Made by a program: the position numbers and the translations under genes. From Bacillota bacterium (lineage in GTDB: Bacteria; Bacillota; Clostridia; Peptostreptococcales; Anaerovoracaceae), in NCBI GenBank assembly GCA_023415235.1, contig JAEZLP010000002.1, positions 1 to 48,422 of the forward strand: a stretch of 48,422 nucleotides of DNA, in the 5' to 3' direction. The notes under the pieces are model-generated. The model searched no databases. It saw only the letters and a program-made list of their open reading frames with translations, and was not told the origin of the DNA. Shown in pieces: positions 34,485-43,692 of this stretch; position 1 is the stretch's first letter; every line of letters begins with the position of its first letter.

Positions 34485-35849
34485 TTATTTCTCCAACTCT
34501 CTCACACAGTTTTTAAAATGCTCTCCCCGCTGCTCGAAGCAGGTGTACATGTCCCAGCTGGCACAGGCAGGCGAAAGCAGAACGGTATCTCCGGGTGAAG
34601 CCAGCTTATAGCCCGTTTTCACGCATTCATCCATATCCTTGCACAGGGTGATATTATGAAAGCCGAGCCGTTCGGCAGTCTCCTTGATCTTCGGAGCCGT
34701 CTTGCCAAGCAGAACCAAATGCTTTACCTTACCCTGAAAAGCGTTGATAAAATCCTCGTATTCGGACCCCTTGTCATAACCGCCCGCGATGAGGATAATG
34801 CCGTCCTTCATCGCTTCGATGGCCTTGATGGAAGCGTCGGGATTGGTTCCCTTGGAATCGTTGACAAAGCGGACCCCGTCCACCTCGCCGGAAAATTCCA
34901 GGCGGTGCTCCACCCCTTCGAACTCCCTCAGTGTCTTTGTGATGACGGACGGTTCGATTTCGGCAAAGTAGCCGATGGCAGCTGCTGCCAACGCGTTTTC
35001 AAGATTATGAGCGCCCGGTATTTTCAATTCGTCCTTGCTGCAGATCTCAATGATCTGGCTCTGTTCATTCTTTATGACGATGTCCCCGTCCAGGACAAAG
35101 CATCCGAAATCCAGCACCGACTTGCGGCTGAAGGGAACAACCTTTGCAGGGCATTGGCCGACCAGCTTCATGGCTTCTTCATCGTCGTAGTTTACTACAA
35201 AGTATTGGCTTTCATCTTGGTTTTTGAAAATCATGGCCTTGGCCTGCGCGTAATTTTCCATGGTTTTATGACGGTCCATATGATCCGGAGTAATGTTCAG
35301 CAAAGCTGACACCTCAGGCTTGAAATCCCTCGTGGTTTCCAGCTGAAAACTGCTGACCTCCGTGACAAGCCAGTCGTCTTCCGTGGTGCAAAGCGCCTTG
35401 GAAATCACCGCCACCCCCACGTTTCCGACCACATAGGTCTTTCTGCCCGAGTTTTTGAAGATTTCACCCACAAGCGTCGTTGTGGTGGTTTTGCCGTTTG
35501 TCCCGGTGATTGCAGCATATTTTCCCCTGCCGACCCGATAGGCGATTTCCAGTTCGCCGATGATCTCGGCGCCGGCCTTCTTCGCTTTCTGAACAAATCC
35601 GGTATCCAGAGGCACGCCGGGACTGATCACCACCATATCCAGACTGCCCGTATTGTCAGGCTCTTCACCGAAATAACAGGTTACGTTTTTATTCCTCAGG
35701 AATTGAATTAATTGACTGTCTATTTTATCTTCTTCCTTCTGGTCATAAACCGATACGACGGCACCCAGCTTTAAAAGCGCCTGGGTTGCAGCGATACCCG
35801 ATTTTCCCATGCCCACTACAAGGATTCTTTTATTTTCCAACTGGTTCAT
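34485..35849 (-). CDS. murD: UDP-MurNAc-L-alanine:D-glutamate ligase
   Basis: A 454-residue Mur ligase adding D-Glu to UDP-MurNAc-L-Ala. The N-terminal domain starts KRILVVGMGKSGIAATQALL. The ATP loop is TGTNGKTTTTTL, the central domain includes ITPDHMDRH, and the C-terminal domain has FVNDSKGTNPDA and ILIAGGYDKGSEY. The length is normal. It starts 24 bp after mraY and abuts ftsW. Confidence 0.97.
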   Translation of the reverse strand: MNQLENKRILVVGMGKSGIAATQALLKLGAVVSVYDQKEEDKIDSQLIQFLRNKNVTCYFGEEPDNTGSLDMVVISPGVPLDTGFVQKAKKAGAEIIGELEIAYRVGRGKYAAITGTNGKTTTTTLVGEIFKNSGRKTYVVGNVGVAVISKALCTTEDDWLVTEVSSFQLETTRDFKPEVSALLNITPDHMDRHKTMENYAQAKAMIFKNQDESQYFVVNYDDEEAMKLVGQCPAKVVPFSRKSVLDFGCFVLDGDIVIKNEQSQIIEICSKDELKIPGAHNLENALAAAAIGYFAEIEPSVITKTLREFEGVEHRLEFSGEVDGVRFVNDSKGTNPDASIKAIEAMKDGIILIAGGYDKGSEYEDFINAFQGKVKHLVLLGKTAPKIKETAERLGFHNITLCKDMDECVKTGYKLASPGDTVLLSPACASWDMYTCFEQRGEHFKNCVRELEK

Positions 35850-35873
35850 GTTATCCCTTCTTCCTTTCGTACG

Positions 35874-36842
35874 CTAATCGATGAACATGATCGCCGACAG
35901 GCTGATCATACACAAGACAAGCGTTGCCGCCCAGAATACCGCTACCACCTTAGTCTCCTTCCACCCGCTCAGCTCGAAATGGTGGTGAAGCGGAGCCATT
36001 TTAAAAATTCTTTTCTTTCTGGTTTTATAGCTTGCAACCTGTAATATTACAGACAGGGCTTCCGCCAGATAAACGCCGCCGACAAAGGGCAGTAGCAGAA
36101 CGCTGTTCATGATAATCGCCGCAGCTGCTATCCCGCCGCCCAGCGCCAGGGATCCGGTATCACCCATAAAAACCTTTGCAGGATGCTTGTTGAACATCAG
36201 GAAGCCAAAGCAGGCCCCGGCCAGAGCAGCACAAAAAAGCGCCGCAGTCGGAGATCCGTACAAGGATCCGACGATTCCAAAAAATAGAGCAACGATCATG
36301 GTAACCCCGGAAGCAAGTCCGTCCAAGCCATCCGTCAGGTTAACCGAATTTACCATCGCAACAACGACAAATGCGATAAACGGGACATACCAGACGCCGA
36401 AATCCACATTCACATTGAAAAACGGGATGGCGATCTTTGTTCCCATCACAGAAGTATTCGACTGATAAAAAGCAAGAATCACTGCAATCAAAATTTGCAA
36501 TACCAGCTTCTGCTTCGCCGTCAATCCAAGATTTCGCCTCATGGAGACCTTGACGAAGTCGTCTAAGAATCCCAACGCGCCGAAGGCCAGAAAAGCGCCC
36601 AGTATCACCAGCATATCCACGGTGGTCCTGCCGGAAGAAAGGCAGGTGATTAGAATAGCTCCGATAATCGCAAGGCCTCCCATGGTAGGCGTGCCTGATT
36701 TTACCATATGAGACTGGGGTCCGTCTTCCCGGATGCTTTGACCAGCTTTGATCCGTTTCAATACTGGTATAATCAGCGGTGTGCCGATTACGGTGATTAA
36801 AAAGGCGATAAAGGCCGGTACGACAATTTGTAAGTAATCCAT
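35874..36842 (-). CDS. mraY: Phospho-MurNAc-pentapeptide translocase
   Basis: A 322-residue membrane enzyme with about ten transmembrane helices that attaches phospho-MurNAc-pentapeptide to undecaprenyl phosphate (lipid I). The catalytic aspartates are visible in LDDFVK and NLTDGLDGLA; the conserved FMGDTGSLALGG and the C-terminal HHHFELSGWKE motifs are present. It lies between murF and murD with gaps of 2 and 24 bp. Confidence 0.97.
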   Translation of the reverse strand: MDYLQIVVPAFIAFLITVIGTPLIIPVLKRIKAGQSIREDGPQSHMVKSGTPTMGGLAIIGAILITCLSSGRTTVDMLVILGAFLAFGALGFLDDFVKVSMRRNLGLTAKQKLVLQILIAVILAFYQSNTSVMGTKIAIPFFNVNVDFGVWYVPFIAFVVVAMVNSVNLTDGLDGLASGVTMIVALFFGIVGSLYGSPTAALFCAALAGACFGFLMFNKHPAKVFMGDTGSLALGGGIAAAAIIMNSVLLLPFVGGVYLAEALSVILQVASYKTRKKRIFKMAPLHHHFELSGWKETKVVAVFWAATLVLCMISLSAIMFID

Positions 36843-36844
36843 GC

Positions 36845-38263
36845 TTAATTCATCTCCATTATTTTCTTTACAACCTGATCCATGGCCATGCCTCTGGAGC
36901 CCTTAAGCAGAACGACATCGCCAGATGATATCATACTACCAATATCGCCCATCAGCAACTCCTTTGTCTCATAATAATGGACTTTTTCATCTCCAAGTAT
37001 TTCCTTTGCGGCCTCCGCCATATGCCTTGCCTGGTCTCCGACGGCAATCAGAATGTCAATTCCGCTTTCTGCGGCATATCTTCCAACTTCCTCATGGAAT
37101 GCGTCCGAATTCTCACCCAGTTCAAACATATCGGCAAGAACGGCTATCTTTCGGAATCCTTTTGTCGCTGTCAGTACGTCGATTGCAGCCTTCATGGAGT
37201 CGGGGCTGGCATTGTAGGTGTCGTCGATAATCTTCATACCGTTCTTCCCCTTGATGTTCAGCCGTTTATCCGTGATTTCCAGTTTCTCAAGGCCTCTGGC
37301 CGCCTCCTCCATTGTGATTCCTGAGGATACCGCCGCCGCCACAGCTAAAGCGCCGTTATACGCATTGTGGCGTCCCGGTACACGGAGGCGGAAGGTCTGC
37401 ATCCGCTCCTTGTACTCTATGGTAAATTCAATCCCGTCTTCCCCGAAATCCAGAATATTGGAAAGGATAAAGCTGCTCCTTCCCGTTTCTCCCGTTGTAA
37501 CAACCCTGTAATTGCCAGCTACGTTCTCCTTGGAAAGATACTCCTGATCCTCGTTGACGATCAGAATATTTTCGGGGGTAAAATAATTGGTGATTTCCAG
37601 CTTTGCTTTCAATATGTTCTCCCTCGAGCCGAGATTCTCAATGTGGGATATTCCGATATTCGTGATAATTCCGATATCCGGGCGAACCAGCTTTGCCAGC
37701 AGATCGATTTCTCCAAATTCGCTCATACCCATCTCGAATATTCCCACTTCCGTATCCTCCGGAAGAGAAAGCACCGTCAGGGGCAGACCGATATGGTTAT
37801 TCAGATTTCCAATATTTCTTGATGCTTTGTATTTTTCAGAAAAGATCCAGTACAGCATTTCCTTGGTTGTGGTTTTTCCCGTGCTGCCTGTTACTCCGAT
37901 CTTGATGATTGAGAAGAGGGACAGGTAGTAGAATGCAAGATCCTGAAGCGCTTTGGTGGTGTCTTCCACCAGGATGAGATTGAGGGAAGCTTTGTCATAG
38001 TTCTTGTCGGTAAAGCTGATGTATTCCCGAATCTGTTTGTCACCCGGTTTCCTTGAAAGAACCACGGTTCGGCAGCCCCTTTCCAATGCCTGAGGAATAA
38101 AATCATGGGCGTCGTGCTGCTCTCCGATCAGCGGGAAGAAAAGCTCTCCCTCCGCAATCTTCCTCGAGTCCGTTGAAACCCCAGTTATTTCGTCCTTTGG
38201 ATCTCCCAGCAGCAATTCCCCTTTTACTGCTTCAGCAATTTGTTCTATCGTTATTTTTTTCAT
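36845..38263 (-). CDS. murF: UDP-MurNAc-tripeptide:D-alanyl-D-alanine ligase
   Basis: A 472-residue Mur ligase that adds D-Ala-D-Ala to complete the pentapeptide. The ATP loop is TGSTGKTTTKEML, followed by NIGNLNNHIGLPLT and the C-terminal IIDDTYNASPDSM. The start is set at the ATG 38261-38263, one base after the murE stop with GGTGA upstream; a GTG three codons earlier is less likely. All gaps on both sides are 2 bp or less, so murE-murF-mraY are tightly coupled. Confidence 0.96.
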   Translation of the reverse strand: MKKITIEQIAEAVKGELLLGDPKDEITGVSTDSRKIAEGELFFPLIGEQHDAHDFIPQALERGCRTVVLSRKPGDKQIREYISFTDKNYDKASLNLILVEDTTKALQDLAFYYLSLFSIIKIGVTGSTGKTTTKEMLYWIFSEKYKASRNIGNLNNHIGLPLTVLSLPEDTEVGIFEMGMSEFGEIDLLAKLVRPDIGIITNIGISHIENLGSRENILKAKLEITNYFTPENILIVNEDQEYLSKENVAGNYRVVTTGETGRSSFILSNILDFGEDGIEFTIEYKERMQTFRLRVPGRHNAYNGALAVAAAVSSGITMEEAARGLEKLEITDKRLNIKGKNGMKIIDDTYNASPDSMKAAIDVLTATKGFRKIAVLADMFELGENSDAFHEEVGRYAAESGIDILIAVGDQARHMAEAAKEILGDEKVHYYETKELLMGDIGSMISSGDVVLLKGSRGMAMDQVVKKIMEMN

Positions 38264-38264
38264 T

Positions 38265-39728
38265 CTATTCACCGTTTTCCAGTATTTTTTTCACAGCTTC
38301 CCTGTCATCGAAATAAAATTTCTCCGTGCCGATCAGCTGATAGGTTTCGTGACCCTTTCCGGCTATCATTATTATGTCTCCTTTTTTATAGATGGAAACA
38401 GCTTTTTTAATCGCTTCAAACCGGTTTTCTATGACTTCATAATTACAGCCCGATTCATAGATCCCCGCTTCGATATCCGCTGTGATGGCCTCCTGGCTCT
38501 CGGTTCTCGGGTTGTCGCTGGTGATGATGCAGTAGTCGCTGTATTTCCCGGCGACCATTCCCATGAGAGAACGTTTCTTCTTATCCCGGTCGCCCCCGCA
38601 CCCGAAGATGCAGATCAATCTGCCCTTCTTGAAGTCGTTGGCAGTCTTCAGTACCTTTTCCAAACCATCCGGAGTGTGAGCATAATCCACGATGGCGATT
38701 ACGCCCTTGCTGTTTTCCACCAATTCAAACCTGCCGGGAACCCCCTTCAGCTCCTCCAGTCCTTTTCTGATGGACAGGAAGGAATAGCCGGAAGCCCTTG
38801 CGCAGGCGGTAGCAGCCAGTCCGTTATATATAGTGAAGATTCCCGGTGTGCTCAGCCTCAGCTCCTCCGTTTGTTGGCGATGTTCCGTTACCGAAAAGAC
38901 GGAGCCCTTTTCTGTGGTTTCGAGAATTTTACCGAAGTAGTCCGCCTTTTTATCTTTCAGGGAATATCCGTAGACTTCTTTCCTCTCCTTTGTCAGAAGC
39001 TCGTAAAGCCGCTTCCCGTATTCGTCGTCCAGATTAACCACAGCCGGCCCGCGATTGAGGAAAAAGAGCTTCTTCTTCGCTGTAAAATAATCCTCGATAT
39101 CCTTATGAAAATCCATATGGTCCGAAGTGAGATTGGTAAAGACGGCTCCCTCAAACTCGATGTCGTCCACCTTTCCCAAGGCCAGCGCGTGAGAAGAAAC
39201 CTCCATGACACAGTGGAGGATGCCCTCTTCCTTCATCTCTGCAAAGAGCGCATGAAGATCGCTGGATTCCGGCGTCGTATTCTGTGCTTCATATTCCTTG
39301 CTTCCCACAAGATATTTTATCGTACCGATCAGCCCGCACCGGCTTCCCCCGGATTCTATAATGCTTTTCAGCATATAGGCGATGGTCGTTTTTCCGTTGG
39401 TTCCCGTGATTCCGAAAAGATGAAACGGGACCTCTCTGTTTTCGTAAAAATTGGCGGACATCTTTGATAATACCCTCCTGCTGTCGCTGACCTTCAAAAC
39501 GGGCACTGTTCTGATATCGAGGTCTTCCTCGCTCACAATCACAGAGGCTCCCCGAAAAGCCGCATCCATAGCATAGATATGTCCGTCCGTATGAAATCCC
39601 TTTATACAGACAAAGACATATCCCTTTTTTACCAGTTTTGAATTGTATGTAATCCCCGTAACCTCAATATCATCAAGGCTGGCAGGATAAGGTAATTCCG
39701 TTCCGCGCAGCAAATGTTCGAATTTCAC
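38265..39728 (-). CDS. murE: UDP-MurNAc-tripeptide synthetase (meso-DAP-adding type)
   Basis: A 487-residue Mur ligase adding the third stem-peptide residue. The ATP loop ITGTNGKTTIAYML, LTSDHMDFH and the carbamoyl-lysine region are present. The specificity motif reads DNPR (in ITSDNPRTES), typical of enzymes that add meso-diaminopimelate rather than lysine, so the wall is predicted to be of the DAP type. The start is GTG (39726-39728), with AGGAGG nine bases upstream. Confidence 0.95.
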   Translation of the reverse strand: MKFEHLLRGTELPYPASLDDIEVTGITYNSKLVKKGYVFVCIKGFHTDGHIYAMDAAFRGASVIVSEEDLDIRTVPVLKVSDSRRVLSKMSANFYENREVPFHLFGITGTNGKTTIAYMLKSIIESGGSRCGLIGTIKYLVGSKEYEAQNTTPESSDLHALFAEMKEEGILHCVMEVSSHALALGKVDDIEFEGAVFTNLTSDHMDFHKDIEDYFTAKKKLFFLNRGPAVVNLDDEYGKRLYELLTKERKEVYGYSLKDKKADYFGKILETTEKGSVFSVTEHRQQTEELRLSTPGIFTIYNGLAATACARASGYSFLSIRKGLEELKGVPGRFELVENSKGVIAIVDYAHTPDGLEKVLKTANDFKKGRLICIFGCGGDRDKKKRSLMGMVAGKYSDYCIITSDNPRTESQEAITADIEAGIYESGCNYEVIENRFEAIKKAVSIYKKGDIIMIAGKGHETYQLIGTEKFYFDDREAVKKILENGE

Positions 39729-39814
39729 CTTGCCGGTCCTCCTTTGCTGTTTCAGTCAGGCGCATACGATGCCTGCCGATGGATCGGCATCGCATGGTTT
39801 GCCCTGGCAGGATA

Positions 39815-41812
39815 TCAATTCTTGTACAGGCAGACAGTGCCTCCTTTTTGCATTTTTTCACCTGGTTTCGGATACTGGTCCACTATGACAAAATCCTCTC
39901 CGCCCTGATCGGCTGGAGACAAGGTATAATTCAATGATGCTCCCGCCAGAATTCCGATCGCATCGCTGAGATTCTGATTGGTCACATCCGGAACCATCGT
40001 ATAAGCACTTTCCATTGCCTGTTTTTCTTCCTCGCTGTAGGAAGGCTGTATATTCAGATATCGTAATGTTTCTTCCAATACAATCTTAACTCCGGGAGCG
40101 GCGGTCTGGCTTCCAAACTTGACGCCCTTCGGATTGTCGACAATCAGCAGAATGGCAATTTGGGGATCGTCCATAGGCGCCATGCCGATAAATGAGGAAA
40201 ATGTCTCTTCACTATAACCGCCGCCTTTTGCTTTGTTTGCCGTACCGGTCTTGCCTCCGATTCTATATCCTGGTATTTTCGCTGTTCCGCCGCCGCCTTC
40301 CCCGACGACCGCTTCCATGATCAGACTCATCTCTTCCGCGGTTTCTCTTGAGATAATCTGACGAACGACCTTCGTATCAAATTTCTGAATGACGTTGCCG
40401 TCATCATCACGCAGTTCCTTTACGATTCTCGGCTGCATCAGCTTCCCCTCGTTGCCCAGAGCGGAGACTGCCGTGATCAGTTGGATCGGGGTTACGGCTA
40501 TGCCCTGGCCGTAGGACATGGTTGCAAGGCCAACCGGTCCTGCGGTTGCTTCATCCTGAAGGATCGCATACCCTTCGCCTGGATAGTCGACTCCCGTTTT
40601 ATCGCGGAGTCCGAAGAGTTCCATATAGTCAAAATATTTATCGTAGCCAACCCTTTGGGCGAGCTGCACAAAGACGGGGTTGCAGGAATTTCCCACTGCC
40701 TCAACAAGATTTTGATGGCCGTGGGGGTTGTAGGAGCGCCAGCATTTCAGCTTCTGTCCGGAGACAACAATCGAGCCGGTGCACGTAAACTTATCATTCA
40801 GGGAAGTGACGCCTTCCTCCAAAGCGATGGAGGTGGTCAGCAGCTTGAAGGTGGAACCCGGTTCATATGTATCGCTGATCAATGGATTTCTCCACATTTT
40901 ATTCCAATAGTCCAGCTTTTCCTTGTCGGGCAGACTATCCACATAGGCGGCTCCACCTGATGTAATTGGAACTCTCGGGTTGTTGGGATCATAGTCCGGG
41001 GTCACACCCATGGCGAGGATATCACCGGTTTTCGGATCCATGACGATGCACATGACCCGATCCGCCTGAGTATTGACCTGAACCGTATCCAGGGCCTTTT
41101 CCACATAATGCTGGATCACCTCGTCGATGGTAAGCACAAGATTCAGCCCGTTCTCAGCCTGGAAATACTTCTCCACTCCATAGGACAGGCTGTCGCCGTC
41201 CCTATCTGTATTTTTGATCCATCTTCCCGGTACTCCGGAAAGATATTTATCATACTTCAGTTCGATACCGGCCAGCCCCCGGTTGTCGTCTGTTGTGCTT
41301 CCAAGAACGTGGGCTGCAAAAGCGCCCATGGGGTAATAACGTTTGACATCTTCCGCAATTTCTATGCCCTTCAGTTCTTCAGCCCTGATCTGATCCGCTT
41401 TTTCCTTGTCAACATATTTGGCAATCTTAACAAGGCTGCGGTTCTGGCTGATGATCTTAAGAATTTCATCTTTATCCATGCCCAGGATTTCCGCCAGCTT
41501 GGCTGCGGTTCTCTCCTGGTTTTCCTGCGCTTTTTCCGGCGTCTTTGCATCCTTTACAACCCCGGGCCTTGCCCATATGCTGTTGGTGACCGCGCTGACT
41601 GCCAGCTCTTTCCCGTTCCTGTCATAAATCACTCCTCTTTTTGCCGGAATCGGAATGTCTCTGGTCTGCTGTTCCACGGCAAGCTTTGCATAGCGTTCAC
41701 TGGCTACCACCTGAATCCAGCCTACGCGAAAAGCAAGACCTGTACAGAGGATACAGGAAATAATAAAAACGAATACCAATCTTCTCTTGTTCTTGTTTGT
41801 TGTCGGTGACAT
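39815..41812 (-). CDS. Class B penicillin-binding protein with PASTA domain (FtsI/SpoVD type)
   Basis: 665 residues: a basic N-tail, one transmembrane anchor (LVFVFIISCILCTGLAF, ~12-29), a dimerisation domain with RGVIYDRNGKELA, and the transpeptidase domain with the catalytic motifs STFK (320-323), SCN (377-379) and KTG (522-524). One PASTA repeat ends the protein (VPDVTNQNLSDAIGILAGAS onward). Class B PBPs cross-link peptidoglycan with FtsW (division) or SpoVE (spore cortex). The PASTA tail and position before murE fit either PBP2B or SpoVD; these cannot be separated here. GAGGAG precedes the ATG. It is isolated from ftsL by 483 bp. Confidence 0.93.
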   Translation of the reverse strand: MSPTTNKNKRRLVFVFIISCILCTGLAFRVGWIQVVASERYAKLAVEQQTRDIPIPAKRGVIYDRNGKELAVSAVTNSIWARPGVVKDAKTPEKAQENQERTAAKLAEILGMDKDEILKIISQNRSLVKIAKYVDKEKADQIRAEELKGIEIAEDVKRYYPMGAFAAHVLGSTTDDNRGLAGIELKYDKYLSGVPGRWIKNTDRDGDSLSYGVEKYFQAENGLNLVLTIDEVIQHYVEKALDTVQVNTQADRVMCIVMDPKTGDILAMGVTPDYDPNNPRVPITSGGAAYVDSLPDKEKLDYWNKMWRNPLISDTYEPGSTFKLLTTSIALEEGVTSLNDKFTCTGSIVVSGQKLKCWRSYNPHGHQNLVEAVGNSCNPVFVQLAQRVGYDKYFDYMELFGLRDKTGVDYPGEGYAILQDEATAGPVGLATMSYGQGIAVTPIQLITAVSALGNEGKLMQPRIVKELRDDDGNVIQKFDTKVVRQIISRETAEEMSLIMEAVVGEGGGGTAKIPGYRIGGKTGTANKAKGGGYSEETFSSFIGMAPMDDPQIAILLIVDNPKGVKFGSQTAAPGVKIVLEETLRYLNIQPSYSEEEKQAMESAYTMVPDVTNQNLSDAIGILAGASLNYTLSPADQGGEDFVIVDQYPKPGEKMQKGGTVCLYKN

Positions 41813-41871
41813 ATTCGGTCTCTCCTCGGATTATTCCAGTCAGCGTCTTGGCTGATTCCGGACATAATGGA

Positions 41872-41917
41872 AAAGCCAGATTACAACCTTATCTCCATAA
41901 TTCAGTTGTCTGGCTTT
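41872..41917 (-). promoter_or_regulatory. Inverted repeat in the leader of the PBP gene
   Basis: AAAGCCAGA (41872-41880) pairs with TCTGGCTTT (41909-41917), and the inner arms CAAC/GTTG extend the stem past a 3-base bulge. On the minus strand TTTTCC follows. It lies 60-105 bp upstream of the PBP start and could be an attenuator or part of a structured 5' leader. Confidence 0.4.
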
Positions 41918-41994
41918 CTAGGCAATATGCAGTTGGGACTTTCTGGACTGATCAGAGCATCGATATTCCGGTTATGATACTTTTCTAAATTCAT

Positions 41995-42039
41995 AAAATG
42001 CAAGGTCTTTATTCAATTATGCTAAAAACCTTGCATTTT
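41995..42039. terminator. Hairpin with T-tails between ftsL and the PBP gene
   Basis: AAAATGCAAGGT (41995-42006) and ACCTTGCATTTT (42028-42039) are perfectly complementary over 12 bp, with a 21-base loop. On the minus strand the second arm ends in TTTT. It could end the mraZ-rsmH-ftsL transcript before the PBP gene. Confidence 0.5.
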
Positions 42040-42041
42040 AT

Positions 42042-42194
42042 TCAAAGGCGCATGTTCGTCCTGTCCGCCTTTGGTTCAGCCGGCCGATCCTCATGGGCTG
42101 TGAAGCGGTGTCGGCTGGTTTCCGGATTCATCCAACCGGCCAAGCCTGGCATTTCCTGTTTGACCGGCAGTCCCTGATTTTTTATATCAAACAC
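42042..42194 (-). other. Possible small open frame in the ftsL-PBP gap (doubtful)
   Basis: A 50-codon frame from GTG (42192-42194), or 36 codons from ATG (42150-42152), runs to a TGA at 42042-42044. The peptide is hydrophilic (for example GLAGWMNPETSRH) and unlike anything I know. Neither start has a good ribosome binding site. The DNA is GC-rich with inverted repeats, so it may be a structured non-coding leader. Confidence 0.2.
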
Positions 42195-42295
42195 ATCTTA
42201 AACTAAATAATTGTTTCGTCTTGTACTTAGAATTTTTACATCCTTTATGCTTGAATATCTTAGTTTTTTCCCTTTTTCATTATATATCCCGTCGG

Positions 42296-42739
42296 TCAAT
42301 TATATGCCTGTTCCTTTAGAGCCAGCGCAAAATCCTTGACCTTTTCCTGGGTTCCGTTGATGAACACCAGCTGTTCGGAGGTAGGATAGACCATTCCGAG
42401 CTCCGTTACCGCCCGGGACTCCACGATCTGTATATTGGATGCGCTTTCGATCTTCACATTGAGATTCTCGATCTCTCCCTGAATAACTGCGTTTTCCTTG
42501 ATCATCGTGTTGATATGTACCTTGACGCTGGCCGCATAGGCAGTGGATAAAATCACGCCGATACAAAGGACTCCGATCAATACGGTGAGCATCAACAGCC
42601 TGGACTTGTCCTTCGCATTGATCGTGGAACTCTGGCTCTTCGATTTTATATTTTCTTTCTTCACTGTCCTTGGCTTCATATCAAGGCCGTAGCGTTTGTA
42701 GCTGTCCTGATATTCATACCATTTCTCTGCTGCCATCAT
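42296..42739 (-). CDS. ftsL: FtsL-like septum formation initiator protein
   Basis: 147 residues: a ~45-residue basic cytoplasmic part, one transmembrane helix (LLMLTVLIGVLCIGVILSTAY, ~48-70), then a coiled coil (MIKENAVIQGEIENLNVKIE) and a short tail containing ESRAVTELGMVYP, the usual motif of FtsL/DivIC-type proteins. FtsL joins FtsQ and DivIC to recruit and activate the septal synthase. Sequence conservation is low in this family, so the name rests on topology and on the position directly after rsmH (6-bp gap). Confidence 0.82.
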   Translation of the reverse strand: MMAAEKWYEYQDSYKRYGLDMKPRTVKKENIKSKSQSSTINAKDKSRLLMLTVLIGVLCIGVILSTAYAASVKVHINTMIKENAVIQGEIENLNVKIESASNIQIVESRAVTELGMVYPTSEQLVFINGTQEKVKDFALALKEQAYN

Positions 42740-42745
42740 AGGATT

Positions 42746-43684
42746 CTACCTCTTCTTTTCAATTACTCTGAGCTTTGCACTTCTCGCCCTTGGATTCATA
42801 TCCAGCTCCTGGGGAGTCGGCAATACAGGCTTGCCGCTTACTTTTTTCACGTCTGCCTTCTTCCCGCAGCTGCAAACCGGAAACTCCTTCGGACATATGC
42901 ATGGATTTGCCCTTCTGTTAAATGTCTCTTTAACGATTCTATCCTCCAAGGAATGGAAGGTGATGATGCACAATCTGCCCCCGTCTTCCAGAACGTCGAT
43001 GAATTCATCCACCGCTCGCGTAAGCTGTGAAAGCTCGTCATTCACCTCGATGCGGATCGCCTGAAAGGTACGCTTCGCCGGATGGGGGCCTTCCCTCCTG
43101 GCTGACGCCGGGATAGCCGCTTTGATGATATCGACCAGCTCCGCCGTTGTAGTGATGCGGTGCTTCTTTCGTTCCCTGACGATGAACTCACTGATCCGGG
43201 ACGCCCAGCGCTCTTCCCCATATTTCCTGATGATATCGGTCAATGCTTTTTCTTCGTATTCGTTGACTACAATTTCTGCCGTTAGCGGGTCTTCCGCGTT
43301 CATTCTCATGTCCAGAGGCGCGTTCTGCATGTAGGAGAAACCTCTTTCATAATTGTCCAGCTGAAAGGAGGAAACCCCCAGGTCCAGTATCGCTCCATGG
43401 ATGCTTGAAAGCCCCTGTTCTTTCAATACATCCTTGATGTTGGCATAGTTGTTCTGAACGTATATTTTTCGGCACGGATAGTCTTTCAGTCTCTCGCCGG
43501 CCGCCCGGATGGCGTCACCGTCTCTGTCGATTCCTATGAAAATCCCCTTTTGATCTAATTTCTCACAGATTCCGGAAGCATGTCCTCCTCCGCCAAGAGT
43601 GCCGTCCGCGTAAATACCATCTGGTTTGATGTTCAGATTTTTTATTGTTTCTGAGAACAGTACCGAGGTATGTCTGAATTCCAT
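42746..43684 (-). CDS. rsmH: 16S rRNA (cytosine1402-N4)-methyltransferase
   Basis: A 312-residue SAM-dependent enzyme (MraW) methylating N4 of C1402 in the ribosomal P site. Family hallmarks are present: the start HTSVLFSETI, the SAM loop DGTLGGGGHA, ILDLGVSSFQLD, the GPHPAKRTFQAIRIEVNDEL motif, and FHSLEDRIVK near the C-terminus. It starts 8 bp after the mraZ stop and is coupled with it. Confidence 0.97.
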   Translation of the reverse strand: MEFRHTSVLFSETIKNLNIKPDGIYADGTLGGGGHASGICEKLDQKGIFIGIDRDGDAIRAAGERLKDYPCRKIYVQNNYANIKDVLKEQGLSSIHGAILDLGVSSFQLDNYERGFSYMQNAPLDMRMNAEDPLTAEIVVNEYEEKALTDIIRKYGEERWASRISEFIVRERKKHRITTTAELVDIIKAAIPASARREGPHPAKRTFQAIRIEVNDELSQLTRAVDEFIDVLEDGGRLCIITFHSLEDRIVKETFNRRANPCICPKEFPVCSCGKKADVKKVSGKPVLPTPQELDMNPRARSAKLRVIEKKR

Positions 43685-43692
43685 CGTCTTAC

